The notes beneath the pieces are model-generated. The model saw nothing but the letters and a program-made list of their open reading frames with translations, did no database searches and was not told where the DNA came from. The position numbers and the translations under genes were made by a program. From positions 186,001 to 250,000 of the forward strand of contig NZ_JBIGHW010000006.1 of the NCBI RefSeq assembly GCF_043555875.1: DNA of 64,000 nucleotides, written 5' to 3'. This DNA is from Pelomonas margarita. Lineage in GTDB: Bacteria; Pseudomonadota; Gammaproteobacteria; Burkholderiales; Burkholderiaceae_C. Positions 19,601-31,600 of the stretch are shown here, one piece after another; position 1 is the first letter of the stretch; each line of letters opens with the position of its first letter.

Positions 19601-22600
19601 GTGATGGCGCCGGAGAAGGTGACGACGCCGCTGGCCTGGATGACGAGGTCGCCGTCGATGGTGACGTCCTGGTCGAACACGACGTCCTGCGCATGCAGCA
19701 CCTCGAGGTGGTTCAGCAGGTCGCTGGCCTCCTCGCCGCCGCCGATGCGGCCGGTGATGCGAACGTTGCCGTTGCGGGCGTCCAGCGTCAGGCGGTCGGT
19801 GGTAGCGGCACTGTCGCCGCCCAGGTAGTGCAGGTTGCTACCGCCGAGCTGGATGCCGCCGTCCTGGGCCGTCAGCACGCGGTTGCCGGAGATGCGCACC
19901 GAGTCGTTGATGAGGATGTCGCCGGTGGTGGCGGTGGCGTCACCGGACAGCGTCGTGGTGTCGCCCGAGCCGAAGATGGTCAGCGACGGCGCGATGAGGT
20001 TGGCGCTGATGCCGACGTGGCCGCCTTCGCCGTTGGTGTAGAAGACCAGGTCGTCCTTCATCTCGACCTGGGTGCCCGTCACCATGATGCCGTTGGACGA
20101 GCCGTCCGCGCCGAACACGATGCGCGAGAAGCCGTCCTTCAGCCGGCCCAGCTCGCTGGCGGCCAGCAGCATGTAGTCGCCGCCGCTGAGGGCCTGGCCC
20201 AGCACGATCTGGCGATCCGGCGAGATGGAGCGGAAGCGCACCTCGGCGCCGGCGCTGCGCACGTCGGCCAGGATGTCGAGGTCGTCGGCAGCGATGTCGA
20301 CGTTCTCGCCGTTCGCGTCAATGTTGCTGGACAGCGTCTGCTTGCCGGCCAGGCTGACCACGTCAGTGGAGCCGCCGCGCGAGCCGGCAGAGCCACCGCC
20401 GCCGACGCTGATGGCGCCGCTGGCGACCACGGACACGTTGTCGCGCTCGGTGCTGCCCGCCGCCACGCTGGACGCACCGACGTAGATGGCCAGAGGGCTG
20501 AAGCGCATGCCGGCCATGGCCTGGCCGATCTCGTTCAGCGCGGACAGCACGACGCGGCCACCCACGCTCTGCAGGTAGGCGCCGCCGGCCTGGCGCAGCA
20601 CGGTGCCATTGCTCAGGCCGTGCTGGGCGGCCTCGGCAGCGGTCAGGTTGTGGGCCGTGACGGCGCCGGTGGCGGCGTCCACCTGGAAGCGGCCGCGTGT
20701 CAGCACCCAGTCCAGCTCGCTCTCGAAGGCGCCGCTGGCGTAGCCGCCGTTCTCGCGCAGCCACGGGGCGGCGGCGTCGCTGGCCAGGATGGCACCCTGC
20801 ACCGCGCGCAGCGTGATGGTGCCGCCGTTGCCGGCCGCCTTGTTGGCGTTGATGCCGGCGCCCAGCACCAGGTTGCCGCTCTCGGCCACGAGGCTGACGG
20901 CGCGGCCGCCGGCCGTGATGTTGGCGCCCAGCGTGATGGCGCCGCTGCCGGCGTACAGCGTGATACCGGGCACGGCCGAGCCGCTGCCGATATCGGCGGC
21001 CGTGATGGCGCCAGTCACGGCGATGGCACCGACGCGCGTGGTGATGTTGATGCTGCCAGTCGTGGCCTGGGTGATGCCTTCGATGGTGACGCCGTCCACC
21101 TCTTCCAGCGCGATGTCGCCGCCGACGGTGTTGTCCAGCAGCAGCCGCGCGACCTGGACCTCGATGGGGTTGGCCTGCGCGCCGATGCCGCCGCGCGAGG
21201 TAATGACCAGGCGCGCATTGGCCGCGACGATGTCGATATCGCCCTCGCCGCCATCGCGCAGACCGGCATTGATCGCGTCAGCCGGCAGCGTGACGATGTC
21301 GCCGGCCGTGATGACGACATCGGCCGACGAGGTGCTGCGCAGCTTGCCCAGTGTGATGCGGCCGCCGGCGTGCAGCTCCAGCGTGCCGCTGCCGGCATTC
21401 ACATAGGTCTCGGCCGTCAGGTCGATGCGGCCGGTGGTGGCCTGCAGCAGCACGTTGCCGCCCTGGGTCGTGACGTCGGCCAGCTCCTTCAGGTCCAGCG
21501 CGCCAGCGGCGCGCAGCGTGACGCCGCCCGTGACACTGGTGATGGCCTGCGTGGCGGTGAGATCGCCACCGGTGGACACCACGCGCACGGCCGCCGTGCC
21601 CAGCGCTGCGATGGCGGCGCGCAGGTCGATGTTGCCGCCGGCCTGCAGGTCTACTGCACCGCCGCCGCTGTCGATGCGCGACACCAGCAGCGCGTTTTCC
21701 TCGCGCACGGTGATGCTGCCCTGGGCCTGCACGTCCAGCTCGTCGGCGTCCAGCACCACGTCCACGCTGGTGGCTGCGCGCAGCACCACCTGGCCGGAAG
21801 ACGCGGTCGTCAGCACGCCGCCCGACAGCACGCCGCCGATGACGATGCTGCCGCCGGACACGATGCGGATGTTGCCCACACTGCCGACGATGCGGTCGAT
21901 GACGATGTTGCCGCTGGCCTGGATGTCGATGTCGCCGCCGGCCAGCGTCAACGTGTCGATGTGCAGCGCGCCGGTCTGCTGCAGCGTCAGGTCGCTCGTG
22001 GCGCCGGACAGCGTGATGGTCATCTCGCTGACGGCTGTCTTGAGGCTCAGGTCGGCGCCAGCCGTGACGGTCAGCGTGCCGGCCGTGACCAGCTTGCCCA
22101 GCGTGACGCTGTCGCCGGCGGAGACGGTCAGCGTGCCGGTGGCGCCGAGGTTGAACTCGTCCACGACGACGACCGAACCGCCGGCCGCCAGGCCGATGTT
22201 CTCTTCTGCGTTGACCGGCAGGCGCACGATGTAGAGGTCGGCCGTCGCGCTGATATCCATGTCGCCCAGCACGGTACGCGACGGGATGATGACGACGCCG
22301 TCACCCGTGAAGCTCATGTTGCTGAGCGCATCGCCGGCGCGGATGGCGGCCCCGGCGGTGAACGGCGTGTTGTTGCTGCGCGCCAGCAGGTCCAGCGCGT
22401 TGCCGGCGCGGCTGGCGTCGATCAGGCCGACGTTGTCGATCATCGTCACGAGGCGGTCGATGACGTCGCCCCAGGTCTCGTTCGCGCCGGCGGTGACCTC
22501 GAACACGGTGTTGGCAGTCGCGCGCACGAGCGTGCCGACCGTGATGGGGTCCGTCGCAGCGAAGCCGCTGAACGTGATGAGGCTGTGCTGGGCAGCCAGC

Positions 22601-25600
22601 GTGCCGGCCGCCTGCAGCTGGGTCGCGGCGCCGTTCGCGGCAGCGGACGCAATTTCGCGGCTGTCCAGCACCTGAACGTCGCCGATGCCGAAGCCGGCGT
22701 TGGCCACGTCGGCGGTGAAGGTGATGCTGCGGGCACTCGCGTCCAGCGCCGTGGCCGTGATGGCGAAGGACGCCTGCGCGGTGTTGTAGGTGCCAACGGC
22801 AGTCTGGATGTCGGCCAGCACCTCGGCCCAGCCAGTACGGCCGGCGGTGACCGTGTGGCTGAAGTCCACACCGCCGAGCTTGAAGCTGATCTTGTCACCG
22901 GCGGTCAGCGTGTTGTCGGCGAAGGTGATGCGGCTGATCTGCGTCGCGTCGGCGCCGGCTTCCAGCAGGTTGACCGCCGCAGCGACCTTGAAGGCCGGGT
23001 TGATGGTGACCGTGAAGCGCTCGTTGACATCGTCCGCCGTGATGCGAACGCCATTGCCCTGGATGGCCGCCGTCACGTCGGCGCCGCCGTCGTTGTTGAT
23101 GGCATCCACCAGCGCCTGCTGCAGCTCGGCGCGCGTGGGGTTGGTATCGCTGGTGAAGCTGTAGCTGCGGCCGTCGATGACGAAGCTGTAGGCCGCGGAC
23201 GTCAGCGGCGAGGCGGAGAAGTCGATGTCGGTCTGCTGCGCGACGCCGGCCGTGGCGGCCTGCACCTCGCTCAGCGTCGGCGTGTCAGTGGACGCGCTGC
23301 GCGACGCCGCCGTGACGCTGACGGTGACGTTGGTGTTGACAGTCTTGGCCGTCAGCTCGACGGCATCGCTGACGATGGCGGCCGTGACCACGGCATTGGC
23401 GCCGCCGGTGCCGTCGGCCGCGATGGCATTGACCAGGGCCGTGTTCATCTCGGCCTGCGTGGGTGTGGCGTCGGCCACCCACTGGTAGGTGCGGCCGCCG
23501 ATGTCGACACGGTAGGTGGCCCCCGCCAGCGGGCTGGTGGAGAAGGTGACGACGGACTTCTGCGCGACGCCGGCGGCGTGCGTGACGGTCTTGACCGCCG
23601 TCGGCGTGTCGGTGACCGACAGGCTGCCGAAGCTGAAGGCCTGGTTCGGGTCCTGGCCGACCAGCCAGATCACGCCGTCGGCCGGGTCCACGGCCAGGCT
23701 GCCGCCGCCGGCGGTGACGCTGGTGCTCAGCGTCGTGGCACCGGTGGCGCCGTCGATCAGCAGCAGCGTGCTGCCCTGGGCCACGGCCGTGTAGGGCGGC
23801 GTGGTGCCGCTGTTGATGCTGCTGGCCAGGCCGCTGATGACGGTGGTGGCGTCGTCACCGTCGATGCCGCTGTAGCTGTAGGCCGTGCCGCCGATGGTGA
23901 CGGTGTAGACCTTGCCGTTGGGCGACTGGATGGCGCTGCCGTCGACGACGCGCTCGGCCGCGTTGACCAGGCTGTGGCTGTCGATGCGCGCGGCCAGCAC
24001 GGCCGTGAGGCTGGCGTAGTCGTTGGCCACCACGGTGGCGCCGCCCTGCGCATCGTCGACCTTGGCGGTGTAGGTGGTGCCGCCGACGGTCACGCTGTAG
24101 GTCTTCATCGCGTCCAGGCCGACGCTGGTGTCCAGCCAGAGCTGGCTGCGCTGCGCCTGGCTGATGCCGGCGGCGGTCAGCGGCGTGGCGCCGGCGTCCT
24201 CGGTCGCGTGGCGGGCCACGACGTTGGACACGGTGAAGACCTGGTTGACCGCGTCGCCGGTCAGCACCAGCGTGTCACCGCCGCTGACGCTGGCCGTGAC
24301 GGGCAGCGCGGCATCGGCGTTGATGGCATCACGCAGCGCGCCCAGCACGGCGCTCCAGTTCGGCGAGGCGCCGGCCACCACGCGGTAGGTGATGCTGGTG
24401 GTGACTCCACCCACCGTGTAGCCGATGTCGGCCGTGACCTCGTCGCCCAACGTGGGCGCCGTGGCGCTGCTGACCTGGATCTGGCTGATCTGCGGCAGGC
24501 TGGCGGTGGCGGCCTGCGTGGGCTGGCTGCCGTCGCTGACCAGCGTGCGCGCGAACGGCGTGAAGACGTCCTGCTTGACCTCGGCCGCGGCCGTGAAGGC
24601 GGTGTTGACGGCCGTGCGCGTGAGCGTCAGCGTGCCCAGGCTGGCGTCCACGTCGACGCTGTAGCCCAGCGCCTCGATCTGCGTTTCCAGGCTGGCCAGC
24701 AGGGTCTCGAAGGCCGCCGACGTGGCCGCCGACAGCACGGCGGACAGGCGCTGGCCGCCCAGCGTCACGATGTAGCGGTCACCGGCCACCAGCGCGCCGC
24801 CGAAGTCGATCTGGCTGATCTGCTGGCGGTCCACGCCTGCGGGCGTCAGCGGCGTGGCGGCGATGCTGCGGATGCTGCCGCTGCCGGTGGCCGCGCCGTT
24901 CTCGCCGATGCGGCTGTCCTGGCGCGTGATGTCGTCGGTCACGACCTGGCGGATCTCGATCTCGCTGCCGGTGCCGGCGTCGGCATTGCCCAGCAGGCGC
25001 TTGATGCTGACCGGTGCGTCGTTGTAGAGCTTGACGGTGTGGCCGTAGAGCTCGGCGGCCTGCTGGTCGTAGGCGCTCGTGCCGTCGAGCTGGCCGGTGG
25101 CGGTGCGGCCCAGCGCCTCCCACTCGGTGATGCTGCCAACGGCGTCGACGCTGACGGTACCGCCGGTCTTGTAGGCGCCGACGGCGAAACCGGCCTCGAT
25201 GCGGTCGATGCGCAGGTTGCCGCCGGACTTGACGGTGATGTCGTCGCCGTCGGCGTAGTTCAGGATGCTGCGCACCGACAGCGCGCCGCCGGCGTCGATG
25301 AGGATGCTGCCGTCGCGCGCCTCGACCTGCTCGATGGTGATGGCGCCTGCTTCCTTGACGCTGATGCCGCCGGTCCCGTGGCTGATGGCGCGCAGCTTCT
25401 GCGTGAAGGTGTTGAGCTGGATGGCCAGCGTGCCGCTGGCGTTGGCGGTGGTCTCGACGTCCAGGCTGGCCGCGATGAATACCGAGGCGCCGTCTGCCGC
25501 GACGGTGCCCGCACGCACGACGAGGTCGCCGCGGGCGCTGACGATGCCGCTGCGCAGCGTCAGCGTGCCCAGCACGTCCAGCCGCACGTTGGCGGCCGCA

Positions 25601-28600
25601 TCAAAGCCTTCCAGGCCGCCGACGAAGCCCGCGACCGCGAGGCTGCTGTCGACGTCGATGCGCACGTCCCGCGCGGCGCGCAAGGTCAGCTGATTGACGG
25701 GCAGCGCGGCCAACTGCAGGTCGATGTGGCCGGTGGGCGTGGAGACGTCGGCCTCGGCACGCACCGTCGCGCTGAGCACGCCGTCGCCGTCGTAGTCCAC
25801 GCCGAGGATGCGCACCGTGGTGTCGCTGTCCAGCAGGTCGTCGTGGTTGGCATCGACGCCGGTCTCGACGAAGCGGTCCAGCGTGTCCAGGTCGTTGTTG
25901 ACGTCGATGGACTTGACCGTGTTGGTGAAGCCATGCGCCGTGATGACGAGCTGCTCGATGGCGCTGCCGGCGCTGCTGCCATCGACGTGCTGGCCCTTCA
26001 CCAGCACCTGGCCGCGCAGGATGACGTCCTGCCCGGACACCAGCTCCAGGCGGCGGTTGGCGCTCAACGTGCCGTTCAGGCTCAGCGTGCTGCCGCTTTC
26101 CAGGATCAGCGTGTCGGCCGTGATGCTGGCGGGCAGCAGGCGGCGGTTGGCGCCCTGGTCGGCGAAGGAGAAGTAGTCGCCCGCGCGGTACTCGGTGTGC
26201 TCCGGCGCGGCGTAGAAGCGGTTGAGCTGCAACGTGTGGGCGGCGACGAAGGCCACGCCGCGCGTGTAGTGCAGCGACTCGGCCTGGCTCTGGCCGAAGT
26301 CCGTCGAGCGGCCGCCCGACGTGGGCGCGAGCACGAAGACGCTGTCGGTCGTGCTGGCCAGGCGCAGGCTGTCGCCGCGCAGCCAGCTGGTGTCGGTGAC
26401 GCGCAGGTCGCCCTCGATGCCGGTGCGGTTCACGCGCGCCGCGTCCTGGCCGGTGGCGCTGAGCTCCACGCGCGTGCCGGCGTTCAGCACGGTGGTGGCG
26501 CGCTCGACGGTCAGGCCCGGCGAGGTCTCGCTGGCGCCGTCGAGGTCGGCCAGCACGATGTCGCCGGCGGCGGTGTCGGCGTTCAGGCGGTTGGCCGCGA
26601 TCTCCAGGCCCGTGATGCCGGTGGCGGCGCGCAGCGTCAGGCGGTCGGCGACCACGTCGGCTGCGTCGTCGCCGAAGCTTTCGCTGATGGCGCCGGCCAG
26701 CGACGTGAGGCTGACATGGCCGGCCGAGCTGTAGCCGGCCAGCGAGATGACGTTGCCCTGCGCGTCGCGCACCGTGGGCGCGTTGGCGAGGCTCGCGAGG
26801 TGGATGCCCGCCGAGACCTCGCGCACCGACAGGTTGCCCTGTGCCGTCACGCTGATGTCGGCGCCCGCGCGGTTGGACGCGATGACGAGGCGGGCCAGGT
26901 CCACCGCGCCGCCGGCCGTCAGCGTCACGCTGCCATCGGCGATGCTGGAATTGAGCACGGTCAGGCGCTGTGCGCCCTGGTCCAGCGTCACATCGCCGAT
27001 GCCGCGCGTGGTGACCGACACGGTGCTGACCAGCAGGTTCAGGTCGACGCGGCCAGGGTCGCCGAGGTCGCCGCTGATGGCCGGGTCGATGCCGCGGTCC
27101 AGCCGCGAGCCAGCCAGCAGCGTCAGCTCCTCGGCGGTGATGCGCGAGGCGCTGGAGGCCTTCAGCAGCTTGCCCTGCGCGTCCAGCAGCACGTCGCCGC
27201 GCACACCGGTGCTGATGTCGCCGACCGTGATGCTGGCGCGCGTGGTGGCGCCGTCGCGCAGCAGGCTGCGCAGGTTGATGTCGTTACGGTCGGTGCTGCC
27301 CAGCGTCTCGACGCGGGTGGCGAGGATGTCGCCCACGGCCTTGATGCTGACGAAGCCGTCGGTGGCCGTGACATGGGTGAGCACCAGCGAGCGCGCGTTG
27401 GACAGCTCGATGTTGCCCTCGCCGGTCAGCAGCGCGCGCTCGACCGTGCCCACGTCGGTGGCCAGCACGATGCCGGCCTCGGCCGTCGCGCGCAGCACGT
27501 TGGCGGTCAGCACGCCGCTGATGGCGACGTTGGCGCCGCTGCCGGTGGAGGACTGCAGGATCTGGCCGGCCGCGGCCGACAGGTCGATGGCGGCGCTGGC
27601 CGTCAGGTGGCTGCCGTTGAGGCGCAGCGTGCCGGCGAACTCGCCGGTGGACATCGTCAGGTCGCCGGCGGTCGCGCTCAGGCGCGTGCCTTCGCTGACG
27701 CTGATGCTGCCGCTGCCGATGCCGTAGGTGACCTGGCCGCCGCCGTCGCGTTCCAGGTGGCCCGCACTGATGCCGATGCTGCCGGCCGTGATGCCGCTGC
27801 CGCGCACGCCGCCGGCCTCGGCGCTGCCGCCGCTGAAGCTGATGTCGCCCAGCGCCTCGACGCTGACATGGCCCAGCGTCGCGCCAGCGGCGGCCTGGAT
27901 GCGACCGGCCATCAGCAGGTCGCCGTCGGTCGTCAGCTGCATGCTGGCCGGCGCGCTGCCGGCGGTGCCGGACAGCACGGCCGAGTTGTCCAGGCGCAGC
28001 GTGACGCCGGCATGCAGGCGCAGGTCGTTCGCGTCCAGCTCGACCGCCAGCGGCCGGCCGCCCTGCTCGCGGCCATGCAGCGCCAGTTCGCCACCGGCGT
28101 TCACCGTCATGGTGGTGGCCGCCGTCAGGTGGCCGGACAGGCGCACCGCGTTGCCGGCATCCACCAGCACCGAGCCGCCGCTGATGGACACGCTGGAACC
28201 GGCCAGCGCGGCCGACAGCGTCTGCGTGACGACCTCGGTGCGCAGTTGCGTCTCGGTCTGGATGACGGGCACGTCCTTCCAGACGGTGACCAGCTTGTTG
28301 ACGACGGTGGGCACCATCGTCGTCGTCGTCTGGTAGACCGGGCGGTAGCCCAGCTCATCCTGCGCCTGCGTGGTCAGCGTGTACTGCAGCTGCACGCGCT
28401 TGTCGCGGATCTCGCTGTTGTTGCTGGTCCAGTTGTAGAGGTAGTTGTAGTAGTTCTCGTAGACCTTGCCCCAGGCCTTGTAGGACGTGACGTTGTCGTT
28501 GCCGATGGGGTTGTCGCCGATCCAGCCGTCGTCGGCGGTGTAGCTGTCGGGCCCGCCACCGAAGCCGACGTGCTTGTACAGATCCACCCGGTAGGCCGAG

Positions 28601-31600
28601 CCGATGCTGATCGCGCTGGCGTAGTCGTGCCAGCCGTAGTTGAAGATCGGGATGTCGGTGAACGGGGTGTTGCGGATGTCGCCGTTCGAGGCGCCGCCGT
28701 TGTAGGTCGAGAAGACGCTGCCGAAGCTGCCGATGCCGTGCACCCACAGCTTGAAGTCGAAGTAGGCGTCCATCGAGCCGCCTGCCAGCACCGTGTAGGC
28801 GTAGTAGGCGTTCGCCAGACTGATGGCCGAGGTGTTGCCGTTGAGCGCCGTCTGCCAGTTGGCGCTGGCCGTCACATTGGCCGTCGCGCGCGTCCAGCCC
28901 GTCAGGCTGTCGGTGAAGTCGACCGGTGCCGCCGGGTTGACCGCCCAGGTGGGCTTGCGCACCAGCGTCGCGTCGGCCTGGCCGCTGGCACCGCCGAAGC
29001 CGGCGTTGACGAGGTCGTAGATGCGCTCGCCGGCGTAGTTGCCGGTGAAGTGGCTGGCCGTCCAGCGGCCCGCGCCGTCGGTGTCGCCGATGTTGCGCTC
29101 GCCGCTGTTTTGGAAGACCGACGCGGTCTGCGTGTACAGCACCTGGGCGCGCTCGCGGGTGTAGCCGACGAGCTCGCCGCCGCCCGCGGCCGTGACGCTC
29201 CAGCTGGCCGTGCCGTTGCTGCCGTCCGCAGCGTTGTCGCCCTGCAGGTAGCGCGTGCCGGCCCCGACGGAGGCCAGCGCCAGGATGTCTTCCTGCGCCC
29301 CGACGGGCATGTAGACATACTTGTCGCGCCAGCCGGCCACATCAACGAAGTAGATGCGGCGCTCGGTGCTGGCGCCCTTGTCCCAGTCCGGCGTGACGGC
29401 CTGCGGCGCCAGCGTCTGGCCGTTGAGGGTCTTGTGCAGGCGTGCGTTGTCGTAGCCGAAGTCGTACAGCGGCTTGAAGCCGGTCGCGTTCAGCACCGCC
29501 CAGCGTTCCTCGTCGGTCAGCTCGGCAAAGGTCTTGTAGTTGTTGCCACCAAAGGCGGTCGGCTCGTTCGTGACGCTGGCCGGGCCCTGCTCGTTGCCCG
29601 CGTTCGCCCAGTTGACCTTCGGCGCACCGTTGGTGGCGACGCCTGCCGGCGGCGCCTGGTTGAAGTAGTCACGGCCTTCGACGAGGTACTCGGCGAACTG
29701 GTTGGTCGTCGGGTTGTAGTAGCCCACCTGCGACAGCGTGACGTTCATCGTCGTGTACGAGCGGCCCACCGGCACGAGCTCGGTGCCGACCTGCTGCGTC
29801 AGCAGCGTGGACACCAGTTGCACCTCGGGCACGCTGATCTGGCCGGCCTCTTCCTTGCGGTAGCTGACGATCTTGTCCACCGTGTCGGCCACGGTGCGCA
29901 CGATCTGCACGGTCAGGTCGAGGTTGGCGTTCAGCGCAGCGTCGGCGTCCAGCGTCACGTCGCCGCCGGCCATCAGCTTGACCTGGCCACCGGCCGTCAG
30001 CACGCCCTGGCCGCGCACGAGGATGTCGCCGCCCTGCACGTCGGCCCGGGTGATGCTGCCTTCCAGCGCGCTGCGGCCACGCGCCAGATCCACGCCGGCA
30101 TGCACCTCGATGTTGCCGGTGGAGATGACGCTGCCGCCCACCACCACGCTGCGCTCGGCCGATACCAGCACGCGGCCATTGGCCTGCGTGGCCTGCACGA
30201 AGCCATCCAGCGTGACGCTGGGCGCCGCGAAATGCACCAGGCGGCCGGCCTGCACGATGGCGGGGTTCACGACGGTCGGCGCCGTCTGGCCCTGCGCGAT
30301 CGTGATGGCGTTGCGCGCCTCCAGGTAGACGCTGGACGTGGCGCCCAGCGCGAAGATGTGGCTGCCGGCCTGCGCGGAGAGGTCGCGGCCGGTCATCACG
30401 ACGTCGCTGCGCACGTTGATGTCGCGCCGCAGGATCACGTCGCCCGCGACGGACTGGATGTCCACCAGCGCGGTGCTGCCCTGGCCGCCCAGGTCGTACT
30501 GGCCCACCACGCCTTCGATGACGATGGCGTCGATCGCCGCCAGCACGATGCTGCCGCCCAGGTCGGTGCCCAACGCGCCCGTGATGCCGCTGCTCTGCAC
30601 GTCCACGCGGATGGCAACGCGGCTGTCGTCGGTGCCGCCGATCAGCTCGACGCGGTCGGCCGCGTGCACCAGGCCCTTCACGTCGATCCGCGAGCGCGAC
30701 TGAACCTGCACGTCGGCGCCGGCATCGGCGGCGCGTACGGCGCCGTCCAGCACGATGTCGCCGTCGCTCTGGATGCGGATCAGGCCGGGCGCGGCCACGG
30801 CCGGCGCGTCGCCCTGCGAGGCGTCCACCCGCACCAGGCTGGTGGCGCTGCTGGTGAAGCCACGGCCGGTCGCATCGCTGCCGGTCTGCACCAGCAGCAC
30901 ACCGGTGGACGTCAGCTCGCCGCCGAGCGTGATGCCCTGCAGCGCCGTGACGGACAGCGTCGCGCCACCGCCCTCGTACACCCAGCCGGCACCGGCGCCG
31001 CCGGTGTAGTCGCCGCCGGCGCGCAGCGCACCCAGCAGGTTCAGCGTCGGCGCCAGCACCTGCAGGCGGCTGCTGATGCCGCTGGTGTAGGCCTGCGCAT
31101 CGGCCGCCAGCGTCAGGCTGCCGCCGGCGCTGAGCTGCAGCAGGCTGTCGGCTTCCAGCACCAGGCCGCCCGTGCGGCCGGCCAGGCTGCCGAGTTCCAG
31201 GTTGCGGGTGGCGCCGAGGATGAGGCGCTGGTCGGCCGCCTGCGCGGAGATGCGGGTGTCCCAGGCCTGCAGGTCGCGGCCGGCGATGGCGCGCATGGAG
31301 CCGGCCACGTCGAACTGGCCATGCAGGCGCACGTCGCGCTGGGCAAGCACGCTGATCTCGTCGTCGTAGGCAGCCGCCGTCGCGCCGGTGCTGCGCACGA
31401 CGCCCAGCACGTCCACATCCACGCCGGCCAGCGTGATGAGGCCGGCCGTCTCCAGCAGGCCGCCGGTGTTGGCGCCGGCCATCTCTCCGATGGTCAGCGT
31501 GCCCTTGGTGGAGCGCACCTCCAGCTGGGCCAGGCCCGGGCTGGTGGTGCCGATGGTGCTGCCGATCAGCACGTCGTTGACGCCGGAGATCAGGATGCGG

